Assembly (NCBI GenBank): GCA_025964405.1 | Contig: JAOPYW010000095.1 | Location: 1-15,315, forward strand | Source: Thermoleophilia bacterium | Lineage (GTDB): Bacteria; Actinomycetota; Thermoleophilia; Gaiellales; SKUG01 | Reading direction: 5' to 3' | DNA: 15,315 bases | Shown here: piece after piece, positions 1 to 6,587 of the stretch | Layout: every line of letters begins with the position of its first letter | Position numbering within the stretch: the first letter of the stretch is position 1 | Position numbers and translations under genes: made by a program | Notes under the pieces: generated by a model | Told to the model about the DNA's origin: nothing | Databases searched by the model: none | What the model saw: the letters and a program-made list of their open reading frames with translations, nothing else

Positions 1-280
1 TGGTTCGGTCGTCACCGAACCATCCTGGTTCAAGGCCAAGGGTGCGTGCCACGACAGCTGCGGCGTCAACGACCCCGGGTGGAAGCGGTGCCGCGACCTC
101 GATGTTCCCGTCGACCGGTACGCCGAGCACATCGACGTCACTCGTGGCTCGTGTTCCATGGTTCCCCAACTGCATCGCTGCACCGCCGATCACGACGAAG
201 ACGTGGTGCTCTCCGCGGGTGGCGAGCAGTACGTCGAGTGCTTCCAGGGCGGCGCGAAGTGTGGGCGCGTCGTACGTCAT
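1..280 (-). CDS. AbiEii/MNT-like nucleotidyltransferase, partial (C-terminus cut by window edge)
   Basis: Reading the minus strand from the ATG at 280 gives 93 residues that stay open to the window edge. The visible part has a short helical N-terminus and then the signature of the polymerase-beta-like nucleotidyltransferase fold: a G-G pair at residues 32-33 after a hydrophobic strand (VFVVI), and a D-x-D metal-binding pair at D48 and D50 (TSDVDVLGV). This spacing resembles AbiEii-type and DUF6036-type enzymes, some of which are toxins or antitoxin partners that transfer nucleotides to tRNA or protein. Whether this one belongs to a toxin-antitoxin pair cannot be judged, because its downstream neighbour is outside the window. 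An in-frame ATG at 328 would add 16 residues, but it overlaps a TATAAT-like box and has no ribosome-binding site, so 280 is preferred. The family call is fairly sure, the exact role is not. Confidence 0.72.
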   Translation of the reverse strand, partial: MTYDAPTLRAALEALDVLLATRGEHHVFVVIGGAAMQLGNHGTRATSDVDVLGVPVDGNIEVAAPLPPGVVDAAAVVARTLGLEPGWFGDDRT

Positions 281-326
281 GCTCCGATCATTCCCATATC
301 GTTCAACTATAATCGTCGTTTCACTC

Positions 327-332
327 ATTATA
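327..332 (-). promoter_or_regulatory. TATAAT -10 box of the nucleotidyltransferase gene
   Basis: The minus strand reads a perfect TATAAT here, in an AT-rich patch that contrasts with the GC-rich surroundings. No good -35 box is seen 16-18 bases upstream. Short inverted repeats surround it: TATAAT/ATTATA with a 13-base spacer downstream, and TATACT/AGTATA upstream. These could bind a repressor. Transcription would begin about 7 bases downstream, giving a leader of roughly 40 bases before the ATG at 280. Confidence 0.45.
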
Positions 333-424
333 CTTGAATAACACGTCCAGTATAGATGATCGGTAATTCGCGCAGCTCAGCGTGTTGTCGCGGTGCGCGG
401 GGCGCGCCGGCAGCTGTGACGCGG

Positions 425-430
425 TACGAT
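425..430 (+). promoter_or_regulatory. candidate -10 box (TACGAT) for dnaJ operon
   Basis: TACGAT matches the actinobacterial TAnnnT pattern. A start about 7 bases downstream would leave a leader of roughly 23 bases containing the AGGA ribosome-binding site at 452-455. No convincing -35 box was found, and neither arm of a CIRCE element (the HrcA operator) is present. Confidence 0.3.
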
Positions 431-459
431 TGCGACTTCCCAGCGGACTACAGGACGGC

Positions 460-1602
460 ATGGCTACAGGAATGGCGCAGGATTTCTACGAACTGCTCGG
501 CGTGACCCGGGAGGCGGACGCCGCCCAGATCAAGAAGGCGTACCGCAAGAAGGCGCGCACGCTGCACCCCGACGTCAACGACGCCCCTGACGCGGAGGCC
601 GAGTTCCGGCGCGTGTCGGAGGCGTACGAGGTGCTGTCGAACGACCAGCAGCGAGCCACGTACGACCGATTCGGCGAGGAGGGGCTCAAGAGCTCCGGCT
701 TCGAGTCGCGCACGTCGGGCTTCGGCTCGATGAGCGACATCTTCTCCGCCTTCTTCGGCGAGGACATCTTCGGCGGCCAGCAGCAGGGTGCGCCGGGCGC
801 CATGCGCGGCGACGACGTGCAGCTCGCCGTGCAGCTGAGCTTCCGCGACGCGGTGCTCGGCACGAGCCGCGACCTCACCTTCACCGCGCCCGACACGTGT
901 GACACGTGCGACGGCTCGGGCGCCGCGACACCTGAGGACGTGCACCGCTGCACGACCTGCAACGGCATCGGCATCGTGCGCCAGGTCGGCCGCTCGATCT
1001 TCGGCCAGGTCGTGCAGGAGCGTGCCTGCCCCGCCTGTCACGGTCGTGGCACCACGGTGTCGGAGCCCTGCCCGACATGCCACGGGTCGGGTGACGTTCC
1101 GCGTGAGCGCACCGTGACCGTGTCGATTCCCGGTGGCATCCAGGAGGGCCAGCGCATCCGGCTCACCGGTCGCGGCGGCGTGGGCACCGGTGGCGGCCCC
1201 GACGGCAACCTCTACGTCGACGTCGCGGTCGAACGCGACGAGCGGTTCATCCGCGAGAACGACGACCTCGTCACCGTGCTCGACCTGACGATCGCGGAGG
1301 CGGCGCTCGGCACCGTCGCGCAGATTCCGACCGTCGACGGCGAGGATCATCGCCTCGAAGTCGCCGCGGGCACCCAGCCGGGCGCGCGCATGGTGATCCG
1401 CGGGCTCGGCGCAGGTCGCCTGCGCGGCGGCGAGCCCGACGACCGCGGCGACCTCGTCGTGTTCGTCAACGTGCGCGTGCCGCGCGACCTGACCTCGGAG
1501 CAGCGCGCGGCCCTCACCGAGTTCCACGAGCTCGAGCAGGACCGCAACTACCGCGACCGCGACGGCATCTTCGACAAGCTCAAGCGCATGGTGCGCCCGT
1601 GA
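460..1602 (+). CDS. dnaJ: DnaJ, Hsp40 co-chaperone
   Basis: This 380-residue protein is a full-length type I DnaJ, which delivers unfolded clients to DnaK and stimulates its ATPase. The J domain covers about residues 7-75, with the HPD motif at 36-38. A short G/F-rich linker follows (about 75-118). The zinc-finger domain carries four CxxCxGxG motifs starting at C147, C164, C190 and C204, so all eight metal-binding cysteines are present. The C-terminal substrate-binding beta domains fill about 115-365. The ATG at 460 is chosen because AGGA at 452-455 precedes it; an ATG at 472 and a GTG at 382 are in frame but less well placed. The stop overlaps the GTG start of prmA (GTGA), so the two are probably translationally coupled. 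Unlike many Actinobacteria, no hrcA precedes it here. Neither dnaK nor grpE is in the window. Confidence 0.97.
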   Translation: MATGMAQDFYELLGVTREADAAQIKKAYRKKARTLHPDVNDAPDAEAEFRRVSEAYEVLSNDQQRATYDRFGEEGLKSSGFESRTSGFGSMSDIFSAFFGEDIFGGQQQGAPGAMRGDDVQLAVQLSFRDAVLGTSRDLTFTAPDTCDTCDGSGAATPEDVHRCTTCNGIGIVRQVGRSIFGQVVQERACPACHGRGTTVSEPCPTCHGSGDVPRERTVTVSIPGGIQEGQRIRLTGRGGVGTGGGPDGNLYVDVAVERDERFIRENDDLVTVLDLTIAEAALGTVAQIPTVDGEDHRLEVAAGTQPGARMVIRGLGAGRLRGGEPDDRGDLVVFVNVRVPRDLTSEQRAALTEFHELEQDRNYRDRDGIFDKLKRMVRP

Positions 1603-2519
1603 CCGGCGCGCCCGGGGGTGACGCCGCGCCCGCCGCTCCCACGGCTCCGACAGCTCCCACCAACGCCGACGCCCTCGTCGAGGTCGCCGTGCACGTCGAC
1701 GCGGCACAGGCCGAGCTCGCGGCCTACGCGACGGGCGAGTTCAGCCCCGGCGGCTTCCAGGAGGAGGAGCAGGCCGACGGCCGCACCCGCCTCGCCGTCT
1801 TCGTGCGGTTCGGTGAGGAGTCGCGCTACACCGCGTGGCTCGCGCAGGCCGGCATCACGATCGACGGTTCCGCGACGGTGACGATCGTGCCGGGCGACTG
1901 GTCGGAGCGGTGGAAGGAGTTCCACCAGGCGATCACGATCGGCACGCTCTGGGTCGGCCCGCCGTGGCAGCTCGACGCGGCGCCCGCCGACCTCAAGAAG
2001 GTCGTCATCGAGCCCGCGCAGGGCTTCGGCACGGGCGCCCACCCGACCACGCGCCTGGTGCTCTCGCTCCTCGACGCGCAGCCGCGCTGCTCGGTGCTCG
2101 ACGTCGGGTGCGGGTCGGGCGTGCTCACGGTGGCGGCCGCGAAGCTCGGGTTCGGTCCGCTGACCGCGATCGACAACGACCCCGTGGCCGTCGATTCGAC
2201 GCTCGAGAACCTCGAGCGCAACGACGTGCGCGGCGTGACCACGCGCGTGAGCGACGCACTCCAGGAGGAGCTCCCGACCGCCGACCTCGTGCTCGCGAAC
2301 GTGATCTACGAACCGCTCGTCAGGCTCGCCCCGCGCATGCGCGCGCCGCGGCTCATCCTGTCGGGCCTGCTCAAGTCACAGGCCGATGACATCGAATCGG
2401 TCTACCGGGCCAACGGCTACGTGCTGCGCGAGCGACGCGACCGCGACGGCTGGGTCGCACTCGTGTTCGACTCGACCGACGTCGACGGCACCGCGATGCG
2501 CAACCGCGACGTCTTCTGA
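1599..2519 (+). CDS. prmA: Ribosomal protein L11 methyltransferase PrmA
   Basis: PrmA uses S-adenosylmethionine to trimethylate ribosomal protein L11 in the cytosol. The 306-residue product is of usual length for the family. A low-complexity Ala/Pro/Thr start (about residues 1-22) precedes the N-terminal L11-recognition domain. The linker holds the family motif GTGAHPTT at 144-151. The Rossmann-type domain follows, with the SAM-binding loop DVGCGSG starting at D168. The catalytic-site motif, usually written N-I-L-A-x-x-L, appears as NVIYEPL from N234, and is followed by the family's ILSGLL strand. The GTG start overlaps the dnaJ stop by four bases; an alternative internal start would remove only the low-complexity tail. 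The dnaJ-prmA-rsmE order is common in bacteria and supports the call. Confidence 0.93.
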   Translation: MTGAPGGDAAPAAPTAPTAPTNADALVEVAVHVDAAQAELAAYATGEFSPGGFQEEEQADGRTRLAVFVRFGEESRYTAWLAQAGITIDGSATVTIVPGDWSERWKEFHQAITIGTLWVGPPWQLDAAPADLKKVVIEPAQGFGTGAHPTTRLVLSLLDAQPRCSVLDVGCGSGVLTVAAAKLGFGPLTAIDNDPVAVDSTLENLERNDVRGVTTRVSDALQEELPTADLVLANVIYEPLVRLAPRMRAPRLILSGLLKSQADDIESVYRANGYVLRERRDRDGWVALVFDSTDVDGTAMRNRDVF

Positions 2520-2543
2520 TGGTGCGTCAGGGCTCGACCGCGC

Positions 2544-3281
2544 ATGGCTGACGACGCCCGCCACCGGTTCCGCTTCTTCACGCGTGACGTGGGGCTGCCA
2601 CGTGCGCGAGTGGAGCTCACGGCGCCCGACGCCGCGCACCTGGGCGTGCTGCGCCTGGCCGAGGGCGACGACGTGGAGGTCGTCGACGTGACCGGCGTGG
2701 TGTGGCTGGGGCAGGTCGCGGGCGGCGGCGTGGTGACGCTGCGCGAACCGCTCCCCCTCGACGGCCTGCAGCTGCCGCGCATCGACCTGATCGCGGGCGC
2801 ACTGGTCGGCGGTCGCTTCGACGAGCTCGTCGACGGCGCCGTGCAGGCGGGTGCGAGCAGCATCGCTCCGTTCGCCGCCACCGCCAAGGATGCGCGACGG
2901 CTCGCCGAGCGCCACGACCGGCTGCAGCGCATCGCGGAGAGTGCCGCGAAGCAGGCCAAGCGTCGCGAGGTGCCCCGCATCGCCGCGCCGCTCGATCGCG
3001 CGGGCCTGCTCGCCACGGCGCCCGGCATCGTGCTCGACGCGGGCGCCCACGAACCACTCGACCGCGTGCTGCAGGCGCTCGATGCCGCACGTGCCGATCG
3101 CGGCGGATCGCTCGTGGGCTACACCGTGCTCGTGGGTCCGGCCGAGGGCTTGTCGGGGGAGCTGGTCGCCGACCTCGTGGCGGCTGGCTGGCACGCGGCC
3201 CGGCTCGGGCCGAGCATCCTGCGCGCCGAGCTCGCGGCAGCGGTCACGGTTGCGGCAGTCGCGCTGCACGCGTCGCACTGA
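2544..3281 (+). CDS. rsmE: 16S rRNA (uracil-1498-N3) methyltransferase RsmE
   Basis: RsmE is a SPOUT-class enzyme that methylates U1498 of 16S rRNA in the assembled 30S subunit. The 245-residue product has the expected length. The N-terminal PUA-like domain spans about residues 1-75 (RFFTRDV at the start, HLGVLRLAEGD in the middle). The SPOUT domain follows, with an AKQAKRREVP segment near 135 matching the family's Q-x-x-R region. The knot-forming SAM-binding motifs are GPAEGLS (198-204) and LGPSILRAE (221-229). Both are slightly off the usual GPEGG and LGPRILR patterns. The gene starts 24 bases after prmA and is the last gene of the operon. A convergent gene begins 27 bases beyond its stop. 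The family call is secure despite the motif changes. Confidence 0.92.
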   Translation: MADDARHRFRFFTRDVGLPRARVELTAPDAAHLGVLRLAEGDDVEVVDVTGVVWLGQVAGGGVVTLREPLPLDGLQLPRIDLIAGALVGGRFDELVDGAVQAGASSIAPFAATAKDARRLAERHDRLQRIAESAAKQAKRREVPRIAAPLDRAGLLATAPGIVLDAGAHEPLDRVLQALDAARADRGGSLVGYTVLVGPAEGLSGELVADLVAAGWHAARLGPSILRAELAAAVTVAAVALHASH

Positions 3282-3312
3282 CCGACCCTCGTTGACGCGT
3301 GCGCGCGGTCAG
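3278..3312. terminator. inverted repeat across the two convergent stop codons
   Basis: CTGACCG at 3278-3284 is the exact reverse complement of CGGTCAG at 3306-3312, with a 21-base loop that itself contains CGCG-TG-CGCG. The arms contain the stop codon of rsmE on one strand and of the delta-60 gene on the other. A shared bidirectional terminator fits the geometry, but there is no T-run, so it would not be a textbook intrinsic terminator. Confidence 0.35.
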
Positions 3313-5303
3313 GGCGCGATGACCGAGAACACGATCGGCGCCACGTAGCTGCCCGGCGGCTGGTTCGTGGCGGTGCGCAGCCCGAAGCGCAGGCTCGCGA
3401 TCGCCGTCGGTGGATCCGGCACGGGAGCCGCGGTCGCAGCGATGGTCGCGGCGGTCGTCGGAACGGCGTTCCAGCTCGTGGAGTCGGTGGAGGTACAGGC
3501 GCCGGTGCTCGGCCAGGTGGCGCTGGCGCCGCCGGCGACGCCACGCACGCAGGCTGCGAACGTGTTGGTGGTCGCCGTCGCGCTCGCCCAGTCGGTGTCG
3601 CCGCCGCCACCGAGGTTGCTGTAGTTGGAGATGGAGGCGCCCGTGTCGAGGCGCTGGATGCAGACGCGGTAGATCGCGCTGCCGTTGGCGCACCCACCTG
3701 CGAGGACGAGCCGCCCGTCACTCGCGAAGTCTGCGCCCACGCTGCCCGAGTCGGCGGTCCCGATCGGGTAGGAGGCAACGCCGGCGTTCGCGCCGCCCGG
3801 ACCCTTGAACCGCGTGTCGAGGGTGCCGTCGGCGTTGATGCGGGTGACGCAGGCCGTCGCAGTGCTCCCACACGTGCCGACACCGATGACGCGACCGTCG
3901 GGTTGGAGGCGAATGGTGTCGACCTCCTCCTCGGCGGTGTTGTCCGTGAGTGCCACCAACCCGTTGCCGGTTCCCGTGGGGCCGTCGAACGTCGGGTCGA
4001 GCGCGCCCGTCGGCAGCAAGCGCACGAAGCACGAATCGTGGGTCGTTTGGTCGCAGAAGCCGTTGTACAGCAGGCTTCCGTCCGGAGCCACGAGACCGTC
4101 GTACAGGATGTCGTCGTACGGTGTGCCCGTGATGATGAACCGCCCGTTGCCGGTGCCCGAGGGCCCGTCGAACGCCGTGTCGAAGCTGCCGTTCACGTTG
4201 AGCCGGGCGAAGCACGGATCCGCGTATCCACTGGCGAGGTAGCAGGCGCCGCCGATGACGACCTTGCCGTCAGGTTGCAGTGTGACGACTGCGCCGTCGT
4301 CGTGGCTCGCGCCGATGCTGAACGCGAACATGCCGTTGCCGGTTCCCGACGGGCCGTCGAACGTCGTGTCGTAGGCTCCGGTGGTCCCGTTCAGCCGTGC
4401 CACGCAGAAGTCGTTGTTGCTGCCGTTGTAGCACTTGCCCCCGAGTACGATCATCCCGTCGGGTTGGAGGGCCAGGCCGTAGGACCAGGCCTCGTTGCCG
4501 AGGTCGACGCCCACCCGACCGTTGCCGGTTCCGCTGGGCCCGTCGAACGCCGTGTCGTAGCTGCCGTCCGAATTCAGCCGCGTGATGCACATGTAGTGCG
4601 ACACGCCGGTGAGGCATTCGCCTGAGAGCAGGATCTTGCCATCCGGCTGCACGATGATTCGCTTGAGCCAGTCGGAGCCCTGGCTGCCCTGCGCGAAGGT
4701 GAAGGCGCCGTTGCCCGTTCCCGTGGGACCGTCGAACGCCGGATCGAGGGCACCACTGGGCAGGAGCCGCATGACGCAGAACACGTTGGGATATGGACTG
4801 GCCGTGCCGCAGACGCCGGCGACGAGTGTCGAGCCATCGGGTTGCACGGCCGCCGCGTAGCCCCATCCGTCGAACGCCGTCACCGGGATGATGACCTTGC
4901 CGTTGCCCGTGCCTGACGGACCGTCGAACGTGGCGTCGAGTGCGCCGGTGGTCGACATCCACATCGCGGCGCCGGCGCCGTCACCCTGCGCAACCTGCAG
5001 CTGGGCGGCGTTGTTGGTCGACCCGAACGCCACGTCGCAGTCGACCGAGGTCACGTTCGATGATCCGGGCTGGATGTTGCCGAAGCTGGTGCGACCCGCT
5101 GCACCGGTCGCGCAGCCGGTCGTGTCGAGCGAGGTCGCGCTGACGATCGAGGCGGTGACGACGACCGATGCACCGGCCGATTCACTCGGGGGAGCGGTCG
5201 CCAGGCCGATGCCCAGGGCCAGCAGGAGTGCCACCACGGTCGCGCACGCGAATCGCACGCGCGTACGCGTGCGACCGTGCCGAACGTGGAGGCGGGAGCG
5301 CAT
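3309..5303 (-). CDS. Exported seven-repeat delta-60-type protein (putative beta-propeller)
   Basis: The 664-residue product begins with an Arg-rich stretch (1-18), a hydrophobic core (19-35) and likely signal-peptidase sites near residue 37 or 45, so it is exported. Residues about 46-117 form a small beta-rich segment containing FGNIQPGSS and two cysteines. Residues 120-555 hold seven repeats of about 62 residues. Each has a D-x-x-FDGP-S/T-GTGNG turn, a QPDG-like turn and a paired-cysteine hairpin ending C-x-x-RL; they match the delta-60 (DUF5122-like) repeat pattern, and the seventh is degenerate. Residues 556-664 are a C-terminal beta domain ending in PPGSYVAPIVFSV. ATG 5303 is the first in-frame start placing the signal peptide correctly. 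The gene lies alone on the minus strand, convergent with rsmE. The role is unknown; adhesion or ligand binding at the cell surface is an inference. Confidence 0.85.
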   Translation of the reverse strand: MRSRLHVRHGRTRTRVRFACATVVALLLALGIGLATAPPSESAGASVVVTASIVSATSLDTTGCATGAAGRTSFGNIQPGSSNVTSVDCDVAFGSTNNAAQLQVAQGDGAGAAMWMSTTGALDATFDGPSGTGNGKVIIPVTAFDGWGYAAAVQPDGSTLVAGVCGTASPYPNVFCVMRLLPSGALDPAFDGPTGTGNGAFTFAQGSQGSDWLKRIIVQPDGKILLSGECLTGVSHYMCITRLNSDGSYDTAFDGPSGTGNGRVGVDLGNEAWSYGLALQPDGMIVLGGKCYNGSNNDFCVARLNGTTGAYDTTFDGPSGTGNGMFAFSIGASHDDGAVVTLQPDGKVVIGGACYLASGYADPCFARLNVNGSFDTAFDGPSGTGNGRFIITGTPYDDILYDGLVAPDGSLLYNGFCDQTTHDSCFVRLLPTGALDPTFDGPTGTGNGLVALTDNTAEEEVDTIRLQPDGRVIGVGTCGSTATACVTRINADGTLDTRFKGPGGANAGVASYPIGTADSGSVGADFASDGRLVLAGGCANGSAIYRVCIQRLDTGASISNYSNLGGGGDTDWASATATTNTFAACVRGVAGGASATWPSTGACTSTDSTSWNAVPTTAATIAATAAPVPDPPTAIASLRFGLRTATNQPPGSYVAPIVFSVIAP
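3639..4946 (-). repeat. seven tandem ~186-bp coding repeats (delta-60 type)
   Basis: On the plus strand a recurring block around CCGTTGCC-GGTTCCC and CCGTCGAACG appears at about 3960, 4140, 4330, 4520, 4710 and 4905, with a diverged copy near 3790. The spacing of about 180-190 bases matches one protein repeat. Some copies are nearly identical over about 30 bases (for example near 3960 and 4710), so copy number could change by recombination. Confidence 0.85.
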
Positions 5304-5420
5304 GTCGATCCATCGGCATTTCCGAGGCCTCGCGTGAGCGTACGCGGGCGTGCGCAGCGCGTGCGGGACGCGACGCTGCGCCCGTCGAACGAACTGCCGC
5401 GTGCCGGGGGATGCATCCAA

Positions 5421-5426
5421 TACGAT
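5421..5426 (+). promoter_or_regulatory. candidate -10 box (TACGAT) for a leaderless PAP2 transcript
   Basis: TACGAT ends exactly 6 bases before the ATG at 5433, so transcription would start at or within a base of the start codon. No ribosome-binding site lies at normal distance, which fits leaderless initiation. The complementary strand reads TATCGT at nearly the same place, so the element could also serve the divergent delta-60 gene. No clear -35 box. Confidence 0.4.
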
Positions 5427-5432
5427 ACGCCG

Positions 5433-6218
5433 ATGCAGATCGCACGCGCGCACTCCGCCCCACACGACATTCCGGTCGACCGTCGATCAACGTCGACAGG
5501 CGGTTTCGCGACCGATTCCACGCTGGTGCCGGGGCTCGTGGTGCCGGTCGTGCGAGGGCTTCCCGACGCCTCGACCAACGGGTGGTCGCTCGACTACCTC
5601 AAGGGTCCGCCCGCTGCAGGCTCAGCTGCCGCGAAGGCAGAGCTCGCCGAGGTGCAGGCCGCCCAGCGGCTGCGCACGCCCGAGGGTGATGCCTGGGCGG
5701 TGCACCTCGCGACGGATGGGTCGTTCCGGCTCTGGATCGACCTCGCGCGCCGTGAGCACGGCAGCACCGGCGTCGTGCAGTCGTGGCTCGGCACGGCACT
5801 CCTCGCATCGACGATGGCGGCGAACGCTGCCGTCACCCAGGTCGTCAAGCACCGCTTCCAACGTCAGCGCCCGTTCCAGGTCGATCCCACGATCCAGCCC
5901 CCGGTCAAGCTGCCGCACGACAGCTCGTATCCCTCCGGTCACACGAGCGCCGCCTTCGCCGCCGCGCGCATCATCTCGGTGCTGCGCCCGACGCTCGCCA
6001 CCGAGGCCTACGACCTGGCCACGCAGGTCGCGGCATCCCGCGTCTACGCCGGCGTGCACTTCCCGTCCGACGTGCGCGCCGGAGCCCAGCTCGGTACCCA
6101 GGTCGCCCAGCTCGCGCTCCGCAACCTCGGCCTGCCCGACCACACGGCCATGATCGAGCAGCTCCACGCGGCCGGCATCACCGACGCGCAGCTCGCCGGC
6201 ACCGGCCTCGTCGCATGA
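5433..6218 (+). CDS. PAP2-family phosphatase, class A acid phosphatase-like
   Basis: The 261-residue product carries the complete three-part active site of the PAP2/class A acid phosphatase superfamily, which hydrolyses phosphate monoesters through a phospho-histidine intermediate. The parts are K139-x6-R146-P147, the PSGH loop with H170, and S202-R203-x5-H209-x3-D213. The text before the active site (LDYLKGPPAAGSAAAKAEL) resembles the N-terminal helix region of PhoN-like enzymes rather than the multi-pass lipid phosphatases, and no strong membrane segments are seen. No signal peptide is visible from this start or from upstream in-frame codons back to 5277, which is odd for a family normally exported. 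ATG 5433 is chosen for the -10 box 6 bases upstream. The stop overlaps the ATG of the HIT gene, so the pair is co-transcribed. The substrate is unknown. Confidence 0.86.
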   Translation: MQIARAHSAPHDIPVDRRSTSTGGFATDSTLVPGLVVPVVRGLPDASTNGWSLDYLKGPPAAGSAAAKAELAEVQAAQRLRTPEGDAWAVHLATDGSFRLWIDLARREHGSTGVVQSWLGTALLASTMAANAAVTQVVKHRFQRQRPFQVDPTIQPPVKLPHDSSYPSGHTSAAFAAARIISVLRPTLATEAYDLATQVAASRVYAGVHFPSDVRAGAQLGTQVAQLALRNLGLPDHTAMIEQLHAAGITDAQLAGTGLVA

Positions 6219-6547
6219 GCGACTGCGTCTTCTGCAGCATCGTCGCCGCGGAGCTGCCCGCCGACATCGTGGCCGAGGACGAGGAATTCCTCGCCTTCCG
6301 TGACGTGCAGCCGCGCGCCCAGACGCACGTGTTGATCGTGCCGAAGGTGCACGTGGACGACCTCGACGCGTGGCTCGCATCGGGCGGTTCGAGCGACCGC
6401 ATGCTCGCCTTCGTCACCTCGGTCGCCGCGGGTGAGCAGGTCGCGGGGCGCTACCGCCTCATCACGAACGTCGGCGAGGACGCGGGCCAGACCGTCGCGC
6501 ACCTGCACTGGCACGTGCTCGCTGGTCCGCGGCTGCCGGGCTTCTGA
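6215..6547 (+). CDS. HIT-family (HINT-like) nucleotide hydrolase
   Basis: The 110-residue product is a typical single-domain histidine-triad protein. It opens with C4-x-x-C7, the zinc-binding pair of HINT-type proteins, and continues with the VAEDEEFLAFRDVQP and THVLIVPKVHV strands. Near the C-terminus is the triad HLHWHV, with H96, H98 and H100; the middle or last histidine attacks the nucleotide phosphorus in this family. HINT enzymes hydrolyse nucleoside phosphoramidates and acyl-adenylates in the cytosol. The ATG overlaps the stop of the upstream PAP2 gene (ATGA), indicating translational coupling. HIT genes often sit near rsmE in bacteria, so the two genes between them here may be insertions into an older order. 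The family is sure; the physiological substrate is not. Confidence 0.94.
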   Translation: MSDCVFCSIVAAELPADIVAEDEEFLAFRDVQPRAQTHVLIVPKVHVDDLDAWLASGGSSDRMLAFVTSVAAGEQVAGRYRLITNVGEDAGQTVAHLHWHVLAGPRLPGF

Positions 6548-6556
6548 CCGACCGTC

Positions 6557-6569
6557 GGGAACGCTTCCC
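6557..6569. terminator. small hairpin between convergent genes
   Basis: GGGAA-CGC-TTCCC forms a 5-bp stem in the 40-base gap between the HIT stop and the stop of the peptidoglycan hydrolase. There is no T-run on either strand. Its only support is position and symmetry. Confidence 0.25.
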
Positions 6570-6587
6570 TGCTGCCGCTGGTCGCAG

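Noticed and set aside
42..341. Plus-strand open frames at the left edge
   Set aside because: Ser/Thr/Arg-rich shadows of the minus-strand nucleotidyltransferase, which shows real family motifs.
448..1707. 419-residue open frame on the minus strand opposite dnaJ
   Set aside because: Low-complexity Arg/Ala/Val-rich product typical of the reverse frame of a GC-rich gene; dnaJ has full domain support on the other strand.
2376..3278. 300-residue open frame on the minus strand opposite rsmE
   Set aside because: No recognisable motif, biased His/Arg/Ala composition, and it mirrors rsmE almost exactly.
3639..4946. CRISPR-like periodic repeats
   Set aside because: The period of about 186 bases follows a protein repeat in an open coding frame; repeats are imperfect and there are no cas genes.
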